A stretch of 64,000 bases of DNA from Pseudomonas oryzae (GCF_900104805.1 NZ_LT629751.1:4514001-4578000); one strand, 5' to 3'. Numbered from the stretch's first letter, positions 10,132 through 19,475 are shown. Notes: generated by a model from the sequence alone, not told the origin. Numbers and translations are program-made.

Positions 10132-10173
10132 AAGCGACCGGGGGATTGCCGAAAGCGTCAGGGGCGGTCGCGG
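10132..10173. promoter_or_regulatory. Candidate GbdR operator upstream of the dipeptidase-dgcAB operon
   Basis: A 42-bp sequence is flanked by inverted GCGACC / GGTCGC half-sites and has the core GGGGATTGCCGAAAGCGTCA. It matches 36 of 42 positions with 11627-11668 upstream of fdhA, at identical spacing. It lies 96-137 bp before the dipeptidase start. The regulator assignment is inference from the neighbouring gbdR. Confidence 0.6.
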
Positions 10174-10202
10174 CGGGACAAGCCGGCGCAGGGGGCGCAA
10201 AT

Positions 10203-10260
10203 AAAAAAAGGGAGCCGCCGTGGCCCCCTTGTAAAAGGCGTCGCGCATGCGAGCGACGCC
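10203..10260 (-). terminator. Tandem terminators after fdhA
   Basis: Reading leftward from the fdhA stop, a hairpin with perfect GGCGTCGC / GCGACGCC arms (10237-10260) is followed by TTTT. A second hairpin, GGGGGCC...GGCTCCC (10210-10228), is followed by seven Ts (10203-10209). This double intrinsic terminator separates fdhA from the dipeptidase-dgcAB operon, so the latter needs its own promoter. Confidence 0.8.
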
Positions 10261-10285
10261 TGCCGTGACTGTTGCGTTGCCGTCC

Positions 10286-11485
10286 TCAGGCGGCGCTGAA
10301 CACGCGGTGCGGGTCGATGACGAATTTCTTCGGCACGCCGGCGTCGAACTCGCCGTAGCCCTTGGGCGCCTCGTCCAGGCCGATCACCTGCACGCCGACG
10401 ATCTCGGCGATGTTCAGGCGGTCCCACATGATTGCCTGCATGAGCGCGCGGTTGTACTTCATCACCGGGGTCTGCCCGGTGTGGAAGCTGTGCGACTTGG
10501 CCCAGCCGAGGCCGAAGCGGATGCTCAGGCTGCCGATCTTCGCCGCGGCGTCCACCGCGCCCGGATCTTCGGTGACGTACAGGCCGGGGATGCCGATCTT
10601 GCCGGCCACGCGGGTGACCTGCATCAGCGAGTTGAGCACGGTGGCCGGGGCCTCGTGCTGCACGCCCTGGTGACCGTGGCCGCGGGCCTCGAAGCCCACG
10701 CAGTCGATCGCGCAGTCGACTTCCGGCTCGCCCAGCAGGTTGGCGATCTGCTCGTGCAGCGGGGTGTCCTGGGACAGGTCGGCGATCTCGAAGCCCTGCG
10801 CCTTGGCGTGGGCCAGGCGCACCGGGTTGACGTCGCCGACGATCACCACCGCGGCGCCCAGCAGGCGGGCGGACGCGGCGGCGGCCAGGCCGACCGGGCC
10901 GGCGCCGGCGACGTAGACGGTGCTGCCCGGGCCGACGCCGGCGGTGACCGCGCCGTGGTAGCCGGTGGGCAGGATGTCCGACAGGCAGGTGAGGTCGCGG
11001 ATCTTCTCCATCGCGCGGTCGCGCTCGGGCAGCTTGAGCAGGTTGAAGTCGGCGTAGGGCACCATCACGTACTCGGCCTGGCCGCCGGTCCAGTCGCCCA
11101 TGTCGACGTAGCCGTAGGCGCCGCCGGCACGTGCCGGGTTGACGGTCAGGCACACGCCGGTGTGCATTTCCTTGCAGCTGCGGCAGCGGCCGCAGGCGAC
11201 GTTGAACGGCACCGAGACCAGATCGCCGATGGCGAGATGCTCTACGTCGCGCCCCTTCTCGATCACCTCGCCGGTGATCTCGTGGCCGAGCACCAGGCCG
11301 ACCTGGGCGGTGGTGCGGCCGCGCACCATGTGTTGGTCGGAGCCGCAGATGTTGGTGGACACCACCTTGAGGATCACCCCGTGCTCGATCTTGCGGCCGC
11401 GCGGGTCCTGCATCTTCGGATAGGGGATCTTCTGCACCTCGACCTTGCCGGCGCCGAGATAAACCACACCACGATTGTCGGACAT
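10286..11485 (-). CDS. fdhA: Glutathione-independent formaldehyde dehydrogenase
   Basis: 399 aa zinc-dependent medium-chain dehydrogenase that oxidises formaldehyde to formate with tightly bound NAD. It has the catalytic zinc region NICGSDQHMVRGRT with GHEITGEVIEKG, the structural-zinc cysteines CGRCRSCKEMHTGVC, and the Rossmann segment YVAGAGPVGLAAAASARLLGA. Length and sequence match Pseudomonas FdhA throughout, ending GYGEFDAGVPKKFVIDPH. The ATG at 11485 is preferred over the adjacent ATG at 11488 because GGAG then sits 8 bp upstream. It removes the formaldehyde made by DgcA and sarcosine oxidase. A candidate GbdR site lies 142-183 bp upstream. Confidence 0.96.
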   Translation of the reverse strand: MSDNRGVVYLGAGKVEVQKIPYPKMQDPRGRKIEHGVILKVVSTNICGSDQHMVRGRTTAQVGLVLGHEITGEVIEKGRDVEHLAIGDLVSVPFNVACGRCRSCKEMHTGVCLTVNPARAGGAYGYVDMGDWTGGQAEYVMVPYADFNLLKLPERDRAMEKIRDLTCLSDILPTGYHGAVTAGVGPGSTVYVAGAGPVGLAAAASARLLGAAVVIVGDVNPVRLAHAKAQGFEIADLSQDTPLHEQIANLLGEPEVDCAIDCVGFEARGHGHQGVQHEAPATVLNSLMQVTRVAGKIGIPGLYVTEDPGAVDAAAKIGSLSIRFGLGWAKSHSFHTGQTPVMKYNRALMQAIMWDRLNIAEIVGVQVIGLDEAPKGYGEFDAGVPKKFVIDPHRVFSAA

Positions 11486-11626
11486 CATCAGTTCTCCGTT
11501 TGTTGTTGTGGAAACAAGGCGGGGCCGAATGCCGCGCGGCTTGTAGCTGGAGCTGGTGTCGGTGGCCGCAGGCAGCGGCACTGTGTCGGCAGCTTAGCGG
11601 CGGGTGGCGGTGGGGCTGTGGTACGT

Positions 11627-11668
11627 AAGCGACCCGGGGATTGCTCAAAACGTCAGGGCAGGTCGCGG
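11627..11668. promoter_or_regulatory. Candidate GbdR operator upstream of fdhA
   Basis: This is the second copy of the 42-bp sequence at 10132-10173. It has the same inverted GCGACC / GGTCGC ends and the core GGGGATTGCTCAAAACGTCA. Only six positions differ. Its place upstream of another demethylation gene supports a shared activator site. Confidence 0.6.
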
Positions 11669-11714
11669 GTCGGTATCTGCTGAAAACGACGGGCCGGCGA
11701 GCCCCGCCAGTCAC

Positions 11715-11796
11715 GTAGGGGGACAACGGCGCAGCCTTGTCCACCACTACGCCCCGGTCGCGGTGGACAATCGCTTCGCGAGTTGTCCACCCTGCG
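11715..11796. repeat. Palindromic GTAGGG element between fdhA and purU
   Basis: Two hairpins are visible: GGACAA...TTGTCC, and GTGGACAA TCGC...GCGA GTTGTCCAC, ending CCCTGCG. It is related to the copy at 45701-45791, which shares GTGGACAATCGC...GCGAGTTGTCCACCCTGCG. Confidence 0.6.
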
Positions 11797-11817
11797 TTTC
11801 TGCGGGCGGCGCGACCG

Positions 11818-12675
11818 TTACAACACCACGGTGCGGTTGGCGTGGAGGAACACGCGGCGCTCGAGGAAGTAGCCGACCGCGCGGGCCAGGGTCAGGCACT
11901 CGATGTCGCGGCCCTTGGCGATCAGGTCCTCGGGGTAGTGGGCGTGGTCCACCGCCTCGACGCCCTGGGCGATGATCGGCCCCTCGTCGAGGTCGTTGTT
12001 GATGAAGTGGGCGGTGGCGCCGACCAGCTTGACGCCTTTCTGGTAGGCCTGGTGGTAGGGCTTGGCGCCCTTGAAGCCGGGCAGCAGCGAGTGGTGGATG
12101 TTGATCGCCCGGCCGTCCAGGCGTCGGCACAGCTCGGCGGACAGCACCTGCATGTAGCGGGCGAGGATCACCAGCTCGGCGCCGCTGTCCTCGACCACCT
12201 GCAGCACGCGCGCCTCCTGGGCGGGCTTGTCGAGCGGATCGAGCGGGAAGTGGTGGTAGGGGATGCCGTGCCAGCGCGCCAGCGGCTCGAGGTCGGGATG
12301 GTTGGAGACCACCGCGACCACGTCCATCGACAGCTGGCCGATGCGCTGGCGGTAGAGCAGGTCGTGCAGGCAGTGGTCGGCCTTGGAGACCATGATCACC
12401 ACCTTGGGCCGGTAGCCCGGCGGGGTCAGCGCGGTCTGCATGGCGAAGGGTTCGACGCGCTGCGCCAGGCCGGCGCGGAATTCCGCCTCGTCGAAGCCGG
12501 CCGGGGCGCGGAACTCGACGCGGATGAAGAAGCGGCAGGCCAGGCGGTCGTCGAAGCTGTGGTGCTCGGTGACGTAGCAGTCCTGCTCGAACAGGAAGCG
12601 CGTGACCACGTCCACGGTGCCGAGCAGGCTCGGGCAGTGGGCGGTGAGGATCCAGGTGTCGGGGGTGCGGCTCAT
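11818..12675 (-). CDS. purU: Formyltetrahydrofolate deformylase
   Basis: 285 aa. An N-terminal ACT domain (residues ~5-85) is followed by a formyltransferase-fold hydrolase domain. Catalytic landmarks are the NIHHSLLPGFKGAKPYHQAY loop and DEGPIIAQGVE with the preceding HFINNDLDEG. It hydrolyses 10-formyl-THF to formate and THF, returning the folate that accepts one-carbon units in sarcosine oxidation. It lies downstream of soxG in the same direction, as the PurU copy linked to sarcosine oxidase does in Pseudomonas. The ATG at 12675 has GGAG upstream. The longer reading from 12753 runs into an intergenic palindrome and was not used. Confidence 0.93.
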   Translation of the reverse strand: MSRTPDTWILTAHCPSLLGTVDVVTRFLFEQDCYVTEHHSFDDRLACRFFIRVEFRAPAGFDEAEFRAGLAQRVEPFAMQTALTPPGYRPKVVIMVSKADHCLHDLLYRQRIGQLSMDVVAVVSNHPDLEPLARWHGIPYHHFPLDPLDKPAQEARVLQVVEDSGAELVILARYMQVLSAELCRRLDGRAINIHHSLLPGFKGAKPYHQAYQKGVKLVGATAHFINNDLDEGPIIAQGVEAVDHAHYPEDLIAKGRDIECLTLARAVGYFLERRVFLHANRTVVL

Positions 12676-12744
12676 GGCGGGCTCCGCTGGCGCAAGAGAG
12701 AAGGCTCCGCGCGGGGCGCGGGGCCCGTGGGGGTGCAGGTACGT

Positions 12745-12791
12745 GGTGCGCACGGCGCCCCCTGCTCGGCGTAGGGGGCGCCGTGCGCACC
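12745..12791. repeat. Palindromic GTGCGCA element between soxG and purU
   Basis: Two near-perfect 21-bp inverted arms (20 of 21 match; core GTGCGCACGGCGCCCCCT) are separated by 5 bp. It is the same family as the copies at 28887-28941 and inside pqqH at 31145-31279. It lies in the 126-bp gap between soxG and purU. Confidence 0.75.
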
Positions 12792-12801
12792 GGCGCGGGC
12801 G

Positions 12802-13431
12802 TCAGCCCTCGATGGCCAGGCCGTACTCGGCGCAGGCGTCCTGCAGCCACAGCCAGATATAGTCGGCGAAGCTGCGGCGCACCAGCAGTTCCCAGGTGTT
12901 CTCGGCGGTGTGGCGGATCACCAGTTGCGACTTGGCGAACACGGTGCCGACCGCCTTGCCGACCGGGAAGTTGTTGGGATGCACGTCGTAGCTGGTCGAC
13001 TTCATCAGCATGTCGCGGACCTTGTCGCCCTTGAGCTCGAGGATGGTCTGCCCGCCGCTGACGTTGACCACCTGGATGTGCTGGCCGGCCAGCGCCTCGC
13101 GCAGGCGCAGCTCGGTGGCGTACTCCTCGCCGCGCGGCACGATCAGCAGCCACTCGTCGGGGCCCATCCACTGCAGCGAGGTTTCGCCCTTGGCGACCAG
13201 GCCGAGGGCCACCGGCAGCTCCAGGCCGAGGGCCTGGTGCACGGCGCCGCAGAAGGCCGGGTCCTTGCCGTCGCCGCGCAGGGTCAGGTGGCCGAGCAGC
13301 TTGCGCTCGCGCAGGCGCACGCCGGCGTTGGGCCGGCCCTTGCCGATCAGCTGGTCGAAGCCGGCGTGGTGCAGCGGCGACTGGCCGGGGAGGTCGGCGG
13401 GGCGTTGGTTGAAGACGTTGATCGCAGTCAT
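12802..13431 (-). CDS. soxG: Sarcosine oxidase gamma subunit
   Basis: 209 aa SoxG family protein, the smallest folate-domain-like subunit of heterotetrameric sarcosine oxidase. Its typical segments are SPLHHAGF near the start, ETSLQWMGPDEWLLIVP, VNVSGGQTILELKGDKVRDMLMKS and VRRSFADYIWLWLQDACAEYGL at the C-terminus, resembling GcvT-type domains. It follows soxA after about 80 bp in the same direction. The ATG has AGGTG upstream. Confidence 0.93.
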   Translation of the reverse strand: MTAINVFNQRPADLPGQSPLHHAGFDQLIGKGRPNAGVRLRERKLLGHLTLRGDGKDPAFCGAVHQALGLELPVALGLVAKGETSLQWMGPDEWLLIVPRGEEYATELRLREALAGQHIQVVNVSGGQTILELKGDKVRDMLMKSTSYDVHPNNFPVGKAVGTVFAKSQLVIRHTAENTWELLVRRSFADYIWLWLQDACAEYGLAIEG

Positions 13432-13511
13432 GGTTCACCTGCCTGGCGCCCGCGGGCGCCGTAAGAATCCTGTTCGCAAGACCGGCCCCCGCGCGGGGGC
13501 CGGTGTACCCA

Positions 13512-16500
13512 TCAGATGTTCTGGCGATCGCCCTTGGGATCGTAGAACACTGAGCTGACGATCTCCGCCTCGATCAGCCGGCCGTCGCGGCAGGGCGCGT
13601 AGACCTTCTGGCCGAGCTTCGACAGGCCGCCCTTGACCAGCGCCAGGGCGATGCTGTGACCGAGGCTGGCGCTCTGGTAGCTGGAGGTCACGTGGCCGGC
13701 CATCTGCATCGGCTTGGGCTGCTTGGGATCGAATACCAGCTGGGTGCCTTCCGGCAGCACCTGGTTCGGGTCCACGGTGCGCAGGCCGACCAGCTGCTTG
13801 CGGCCCTCGCGACGGGCGTCCTCGCGGTTCATGCCGCGCCAGCCGATCCACGAGAACGGCTTGGTGCGGCCGACGCACCAGCCCATGTTGAGGTCGTCCG
13901 GGGTCACCGTGGAGTCGGTTTCCTGGCCGACGATGATGAAGCCCTTCTCGGCGCGCAGCACGTGCATGGTCTCGGTGCCGTACGGGGTCAGGTTGTACTT
14001 CTTGCCTGCCTCGATCAGCTTCTCCCACACGCCCAGGGCGTAGTCGGCCTGCACGTTGACCTCGTAGGACAGCTCGCCGGTGAAGGAGATGCGGAACACC
14101 CGCGCCGGCACGCCGCCGACCTTGCCTTCCTTCCAAGTCATGAACGGGAAGGCGTCCTTGTCCAGGTCGATGTCGGTGACCTCGGCGAGCAGCTTGCGGC
14201 TGTTCGGGCCGGACAGGGTCATGGTCGCCCAGTGGTCGGTGACCGAGGTGAAGTACACCTTCATCTCCGGCCATTCGGTCTGGTGGTACAGCTCCAGCCA
14301 CTGCAGCACGCGGGCGGCGCCGCCGGTGGTGGTGGTCATGATGAAGTGGTTGTCGCCGACGCAGGCGGTCACGCCGTCGTCGAAGACCATGCCGTCTTCC
14401 TTGCACATCAGGCCGTAGCGGGCCTTGCCCACGTCGAGCTTGGTCCAGGCGTTGGTGTACACGCGGTTGAGGAACTCGCGGGCGTCCGGACCCTGGATGT
14501 CGATCTTGCCCAGGGTCGAGGCGTCGAGGATGCCGACGCTGCTGCGTACCGCCAGGCACTCGCGGGCTACCGCGGTGTGCAGGTCCTCGCCCGGCTTGGG
14601 GAAGTACCACGGGCGCTTCCACTGGCCGACGTCCTCGAACAGCGCGCCGTTCTTCACGTGCCAGGCGTGCATGGCGGTGAAGCGCTTGGCGTCGAACAGC
14701 GGGCCGCAGTTGCGCCCGGCGATCGCGCCGAAGCTGACCGGGGTGTAGTTCGGGCGGAACATGGTGGTGCCCATCTGCGGGATGCTGATCCCCAGCGAGC
14801 GGGCGGCGATGGCCAGGCCGTTGATGTTGCCGAGCTTGCCCTGGTCGGTGCCGAAGCCCAGCGCGGTGTAGCGCTTGACGTGCTCGACCGACTCGAAGCC
14901 CTCGCGGGTGGCCAGCTCGATGCCGGCGGCGGTGACGTCGTTCTGCAGGTCGACGAACTGCTTGGGCGCGCGGGCGGTGGGCTTGTCGTGCGGCACCTGG
15001 AACAGCGCCAGGGTGGCTTCCTCGCGGCGCTCCTCGGCGCGCGGCAGCTTGCCGGTGACGGCCTTGAAGCCGGCGTCGGTGGCGGCCTTGCTGCCGGCGT
15101 TGTAGCCGTCGGTGATGGCGCCGCCCAGGGCGAACACGCCGTTGACCGCGCCGGCGCAGACGCGCGCCTGCAGGCCGAGGCCGTCGCCCGGGACGAAGGC
15201 GAGGATGTCCTCGCGCCAGGTCGGCCGGCCGCCGAGGTGCGAGGCCAGGTGCACCACCGGGCTGTAGCCGCCGGAGCTGGCCACCAGGTCGCACTCCAGC
15301 CACTCGCCGGGGCTGGTCACGCGGTGGTTGCGGGTGTCGATGGCGGCGATGCGCGCGGCCTTGACCCGCTTGCTGCCGCGGGTCTCGACCACCGAGCTGC
15401 CGGTGAGGATGCGCACGCCGCGCGAACGCGCCTCTTCCACCCAGGCGCCGCGCGGGTTGCTGCGCGCATCGGCGACGGCGACCACCTGCAGGCCGGCGTC
15501 CAGCCAGTCGAGCACGGTGCGGTAGGCGTAGTCGTTGTTGGTGGCCAGCACCAGCTGCTTGCCGGGGGCCACGCCGTAGCGGCGCACGTAGGTGGACACC
15601 GCGCCGGCCAGCATGTTGCCGGGGACGTCGTTGTTGGCGTAGACCAGCGGGCGCTCGTGGGCGCCGACGGCCAGCACCACGCGCTTGGCGCGCACACGGT
15701 GCAGGCGCTGGCGCACCGGCTTGTGGGCGAAGGCGCCGAGCGGCGCGCTCTCGCCGAGGTGGTCGGTGCAGCGCTCGTGGATGGTCAGGAAGTTGTGGTC
15801 GTGGTAGCCGTTGACGGTGGCGCGCGGCAGCAGGACGACTTCCGGGTAGGTCTGCAGCTCGGCGACCACCTGGGCGACCCACTCGGCGGCCGGTTTGCCG
15901 TCGAGGGTCTCGCGGCTGTCGAGCAGGCTGCCGCCGAACTCTTCCTGCTCGTCGGCGAGGATCACCCGCGCACCGCTGCGTGCGGCGGCCAGGGCGGCGG
16001 CCAGGCCCGCCGGGCCGGCGCCGACCACCAGCACGTCGCAGTGGCGGTTGACCAGGTCGTAGCTGTCCGGGTCGTTCTCGCTCGGCGCGCGGCCGAGGCC
16101 GGCGGCCTTGCGGATGTACTTCTCGTAGGTCGGCCACATCGACTGCGGGAACATGAAGGTCTTGTAGTAGAAGCCGGGCGGCATCATCTTGCCGCCGACC
16201 TTGCCCACCAGGCCCATCAGGTCGGTGTCGACGTTCGGCCAGCCGTTGGTGCTGCTGGCCACCAGGCCGTCGTACAGCGCCTGCTGGGTGGCGCGCACGT
16301 TGGGCACCTGGGTCGACTCGCGCGAGCCGAGCTGGATGATGGCGTTGGGCTCCTCGGCGCCGGCGGCGACGATGCCGCGCGGGCGCGAGTACTTGAAGCT
16401 GCGGCCGACCACGTCGACGCCGTTGGCCAGCAGGGCGGCGGCCAGGGTGTCACCGGCGAAGCCCTGCAGGCGCTGGCCGTTGAAGGTGAAGGTGAGCGGC

Positions 16501-16550
16501 TGGCTGCGGTCGATGCGGCCGCCGCGGGACAAGCGATTGACCTGGCTCAT
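13512..16550 (-). CDS. soxA: Sarcosine oxidase alpha subunit
   Basis: 1012 aa. The N-terminal region (GGRIDRSQPLTFTFNGQ, ~12-110) is a ferredoxin-like domain. A Rossmann NAD/FAD domain starts CDVLVVGAGPAGLAAALAAARSG near 170. The C-terminal ~370 residues are a GcvT-type folate-binding aminomethyltransferase domain (SVGILDASTLGKIDIQGPDA, LSYEVNV, PYGTETMHVLRAEKGFIIVGQETD). With SoxB, SoxD and SoxG it oxidises sarcosine to glycine and passes the methyl carbon to THF as 5,10-methylene-THF, or releases formaldehyde. The ATG at 16550 has AAGGAG and overlaps the soxD stop as ATGA. Longer readings enter soxD. Confidence 0.96.
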   Translation of the reverse strand: MSQVNRLSRGGRIDRSQPLTFTFNGQRLQGFAGDTLAAALLANGVDVVGRSFKYSRPRGIVAAGAEEPNAIIQLGSRESTQVPNVRATQQALYDGLVASSTNGWPNVDTDLMGLVGKVGGKMMPPGFYYKTFMFPQSMWPTYEKYIRKAAGLGRAPSENDPDSYDLVNRHCDVLVVGAGPAGLAAALAAARSGARVILADEQEEFGGSLLDSRETLDGKPAAEWVAQVVAELQTYPEVVLLPRATVNGYHDHNFLTIHERCTDHLGESAPLGAFAHKPVRQRLHRVRAKRVVLAVGAHERPLVYANNDVPGNMLAGAVSTYVRRYGVAPGKQLVLATNNDYAYRTVLDWLDAGLQVVAVADARSNPRGAWVEEARSRGVRILTGSSVVETRGSKRVKAARIAAIDTRNHRVTSPGEWLECDLVASSGGYSPVVHLASHLGGRPTWREDILAFVPGDGLGLQARVCAGAVNGVFALGGAITDGYNAGSKAATDAGFKAVTGKLPRAEERREEATLALFQVPHDKPTARAPKQFVDLQNDVTAAGIELATREGFESVEHVKRYTALGFGTDQGKLGNINGLAIAARSLGISIPQMGTTMFRPNYTPVSFGAIAGRNCGPLFDAKRFTAMHAWHVKNGALFEDVGQWKRPWYFPKPGEDLHTAVARECLAVRSSVGILDASTLGKIDIQGPDAREFLNRVYTNAWTKLDVGKARYGLMCKEDGMVFDDGVTACVGDNHFIMTTTTGGAARVLQWLELYHQTEWPEMKVYFTSVTDHWATMTLSGPNSRKLLAEVTDIDLDKDAFPFMTWKEGKVGGVPARVFRISFTGELSYEVNVQADYALGVWEKLIEAGKKYNLTPYGTETMHVLRAEKGFIIVGQETDSTVTPDDLNMGWCVGRTKPFSWIGWRGMNREDARREGRKQLVGLRTVDPNQVLPEGTQLVFDPKQPKPMQMAGHVTSSYQSASLGHSIALALVKGGLSKLGQKVYAPCRDGRLIEAEIVSSVFYDPKGDRQNI

Positions 16551-16867
16551 GCCGTTACTCCTTGGGCGGCGGACTTCTTGCCGGCTGCCTCGGTGAAGGC
16601 AGGCTGTTCGCCGATCTTGTAGGTCTCGAGGATTTCGTAGCTCACCGTGTGACGGGTGGCGTTGAAGTACTTGCGGCAGCCGGAGGCGTGCAGCCACAGC
16701 TCGTGGCGCAGGCCGCGCGGGCTATCGCGGAAGAACAGGTACTCGCCCCACTCCTCGTCGGAGCAGGCCTCGGGGTTCAGCGGCCGGGCGATGTGCGCCT
16801 GGCCGGCGGGGCTGAATTCCTCCTCGGAGCGCAGTTCGCCACAGTGGGGACAGAAGATGTTCAGCAT
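16547..16867 (-). CDS. soxD: Sarcosine oxidase delta subunit
   Basis: 106 aa SoxD. It carries the zinc-binding pair CPHC near the N-terminus and a third Cys in HASGCRKYFNATRHTVSYEI, matching the family. It is a structural subunit of heterotetrameric sarcosine oxidase. The true start is MLNIFCPHCGE at 16867 with AAGGAG upstream. It sits 11 bp after soxB and overlaps soxA by 4 bp, which implies strict co-translation. Confidence 0.95.
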   Translation of the reverse strand: MLNIFCPHCGELRSEEEFSPAGQAHIARPLNPEACSDEEWGEYLFFRDSPRGLRHELWLHASGCRKYFNATRHTVSYEILETYKIGEQPAFTEAAGKKSAAQGVTA

Positions 16868-16878
16868 GACGGGTCTCC

Positions 16879-18129
16879 TTAGTGGGCGACGGCGGCGGCG
16901 CCGTGTTCGTCGATCAGCGCGCCGGTGTGGAAGCGCTCGAGGTTGAACGGCCGGGCCAGCGGGTGCGGCTCGCCGCGCGCCAGGGTGGCGGCGAACACGT
17001 GGCCGGATCCGGGGGTGGCCTTGAAGCCGCCGGTACCCCAGCCGCAGTTGATGAACAGGTTGGGCACCGGGGTCTTGCCGATGATCGGGCAGGCATCCGG
17101 GGTGGTGTCGACGATACCGCCCCACTGGCGGTTCATGCGCACCCGCGACAGCACCGGGAACATCTCGACGATGGCCTGGATGGTGTGCTCGATCACCGGG
17201 TAGGAGCCGCGCTGGCCGTAGCCGACCCAGCCGTCGATGCCGGCGCCGATCACCAGGTCGCCCTTGTCGGACTGGCTGATGTAGCCGTGCACGGCGTTGG
17301 ACATGATCACGCTGTGGATGATCGGCTTGATCGGCTCGGATACCAGCGCCTGCAGCGGGTGCGATTCCAGCGGCAGGCGGAAGCCGGCCTTGGCCGCCAG
17401 CGGGCTGGTGTTGCCGGCGACCACCATGCCGACGCGCTTGGCGCCGATGAAGCCGCGGCTGGTCTCGACGCCGATCACCGCGCCGTTCTGCTTGCGGAAG
17501 CCGATCACCTCGGTCTGCTGGATCAGGTCGACGCCCAGGGCGTCGGCGGCGCGGGCGTAGCCCCAGGCCACGGCGTCGTGACGGGCGTTGCCGGCGCGGC
17601 GCTGCACCGAGGCGCCGAGGATCGGGTAGCGGGTGTTCTTGCTGCAGTCGAGGAAGGGGATCTCGTCGGCCACCTGGTTGCGGTCGAGCAGCTCGTTGGG
17701 GATGCCGTTGAGCAGGTTGGCGCTGACCAGACGCTCGGCGTCACGCAGGTCCTGCAGGGTGTGGCACAGGTGGTAGCAGCCGCGCTGGGAGAACATGACG
17801 TTGTAGTTGAGGTCCTGGGACAGGCCCTCCCACAGCTTCAGGGCGTGTTCGTAGAGCTGCGAGGACTCGTCCCACAGGTAGTTGGAGCGCACGATGGTGG
17901 TGTTGCGCGCGGTGTTGCCGCCGCCCAGCCAGCCCTTCTCGATCACCGCGACGTTGGTGATGCCGTGTTCCTTGGCGAGGTAGTAGGCGGTGGCCAGACC
18001 GTGGCCGCCACCGCCGACGATGATCACGTCGTAGGCCGGCTTGGGCGTCGGGTTGCGCCACATGCGCTGCCAGTTCTCGTGATGGCTCAGGGAGTGCTTG
18101 AACAGGCCGAAGCCGGAATAACGTTGCAT
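16879..18129 (-). CDS. soxB: Sarcosine oxidase beta subunit
   Basis: 416 aa FAD-dependent oxidoreductase of the DAO superfamily and the catalytic flavin subunit for sarcosine oxidation. The dinucleotide-binding motif is [19 protein letters not shown] at ~34. [22 protein letters not shown] is the covalent-flavin/active-site region of the heterotetrameric class. [22 protein letters not shown] and [20 protein letters not shown] close the FAD domain. The start at 18129 has GGAG upstream. It is the first of four sox genes, 92 bp after glyA. Confidence 0.96.
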   Translation of the reverse strand: MQRYSGFGLFKHSLSHHENWQRMWRNPTPKPAYDVIIVGGGGHGLATAYYLAKEHGITNVAVIEKGWLGGGNTARNTTIVRSNYLWDESSQLYEHALKLWEGLSQDLNYNVMFSQRGCYHLCHTLQDLRDAERLVSANLLNGIPNELLDRNQVADEIPFLDCSKNTRYPILGASVQRRAGNARHDAVAWGYARAADALGVDLIQQTEVIGFRKQNGAVIGVETSRGFIGAKRVGMVVAGNTSPLAAKAGFRLPLESHPLQALVSEPIKPIIHSVIMSNAVHGYISQSDKGDLVIGAGIDGWVGYGQRGSYPVIEHTIQAIVEMFPVLSRVRMNRQWGGIVDTTPDACPIIGKTPVPNLFINCGWGTGGFKATPGSGHVFAATLARGEPHPLARPFNLERFHTGALIDEHGAAAVAH

Positions 18130-18153
18130 CTGGAGGCTCCTGATACGTTGCTC

Positions 18154-18200
18154 CCTCTCCGCCGGGAGAGGATCGGGTCGGGAGGGGTGTCACCCTCCCG
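18154..18200 (-). promoter_or_regulatory. Two stem-loops between glyA and soxB
   Basis: Hairpin one has CCTCTCC / GGAGAGG arms (18154-18171). Hairpin two has CGGGAGGG / CCCTCCCG arms (18179-18200). Neither has a T-run. They occupy the 92-bp glyA-soxB spacer and could attenuate or process a glyA-soxBDAG transcript. The function is inferred. Confidence 0.45.
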
Positions 18201-18221
18201 GCCGCGCATGGGGCTTATGAC

Positions 18222-19475
18222 TCAGCGGTACACAGGGTAGTCGGCGCACAGGCCGGCCACCTGACGCGCCACCTGGGCCTCGACGTCGGCATCGCCGAGA
18301 TGGTCGAGGACGTCGCAGATCCACATGGCCAGTTCGGCGCTCTGCGCCTCCTTGAGGCCGCGGGTGGTGATCGCCGGGGTACCGATGCGGATGCCCGAGG
18401 TCACGAACGGCGACTGCGGGTCGTTGGGCACCGCGTTCTTGTTGACGGTGATGCCGGTGCGGCCGAGGGCGGCGTCGGCGTCCTTGCCGGTCAGGCCCTG
18501 CTTGATCAGGCTGACCAGGAACAGGTGGTTGTCGGTGCCGCCGGAGACCACGTCGTAGCCGCGGTCGATGAACACCTGGGCCATGGTCTGGGCGTTCTTG
18601 ATCACCTGCTGCTGGTAGTCCTTGAAGCCCGGCTCCAGCGCCTCCTTGAAGCACACCGCCTTGGCGGCGATCACGTGCATCAGCGGGCCGCCCTGGGCGC
18701 CGGGGAACACCGCGGCGTTGAGCTTCTTCTCGATCTCCTCGTTGCTCTTGGCGAGGATCAGGCCGCCGCGCGGGCCGCGCAGGGTCTTGTGGGTGGTGGT
18801 GGTGACCACGTCGGCGAAGGGAATCGGGTTGGGGTACAGGCCGGCGGCGACCAGGCCGGCGACGTGGGCCATGTCGACGAACAGGTAGGCGCCGACCTTG
18901 TCGGCGATCTCGCGGAAGCGGGCGAAGTCGAGGGTCTTGGAGTAGGCGGAGAAGCCGGCGACGATCATCTTCGGCTTGTGCTCCAGGGCCAGGCGCTCGA
19001 TCTCGTCGTAGTCGATCAGCCCGGTCTCCGGGTTCAGGCCGTACTGCACGGCGTTGTACAGCTTGCCGGAAGACGACACCTTGGCGCCGTGGGTCAGGTG
19101 GCCGCCGTGGGCCAGGCTCATGCCGAGGATGGTGTCGCCGGCCTGCAGCAGGGCCAGGTAGACCGCGGCGTTGGCCTGCGAGCCGGAGTGCGGCTGGACG
19201 TTGGCGTAGTCGGCGCCGAACAGCTCCTTGGCGCGGGCGATGGCCAGCGCCTCGACCTTGTCGACGTGCTCGCAGCCGCCGTAGTAGCGCTTGCCCGGGT
19301 AGCCTTCGGCGTACTTGTTGGTCAGGCCGCTGCCCTGGGCCTGCATGACGCGCTTGCTGGTGTAGTTCTCCGAGGCGATCAGCTCGATGTGGTGCTCCTG
19401 GCGAGCCTCCTCGGCGTCGATCGCCGCCAGCAGTTCGTCGTCGTAGCCCTGGATCTGGTCTTGTTTGCTGAACAT
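18222..19475 (-). CDS. glyA: Serine hydroxymethyltransferase
   Basis: 417 aa PLP enzyme interconverting glycine plus 5,10-methylene-THF with serine plus THF. Landmarks are [18 protein letters not shown], the [10 protein letters not shown] region, [18 protein letters not shown], and the PLP-lysine segment [16 protein letters not shown]. Length is standard. Next to the sox genes it is the catabolic copy that takes up both products of sarcosine oxidase (glycine and methylene-THF). The ATG at 19475 has GGGAG upstream. Longer upstream readings cover the regulatory gap and are not used. gbdR diverges 480 bp away. Confidence 0.96.
   Translation of the reverse strand: MFSKQDQIQGYDDELLAAIDAEEARQEHHIELIASENYTSKRVMQAQGSGLTNKYAEGYPGKRYYGGCEHVDKVEALAIARAKELFGADYANVQPHSGSQANAAVYLALLQAGDTILGMSLAHGGHLTHGAKVSSSGKLYNAVQYGLNPETGLIDYDEIERLALEHKPKMIVAGFSAYSKTLDFARFREIADKVGAYLFVDMAHVAGLVAAGLYPNPIPFADVVTTTTHKTLRGPRGGLILAKSNEEIEKKLNAAVFPGAQGGPLMHVIAAKAVCFKEALEPGFKDYQQQVIKNAQTMAQVFIDRGYDVVSGGTDNHLFLVSLIKQGLTGKDADAALGRTGITVNKNAVPNDPQSPFVTSGIRIGTPAITTRGLKEAQSAELAMWICDVLDHLGDADVEAQVARQVAGLCADYPVYR

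Noticed and set aside
13656-16622. Rightward frame of 988 codons opposite soxA
   Set aside because: Antisense shadow of soxA with no recognisable motif.
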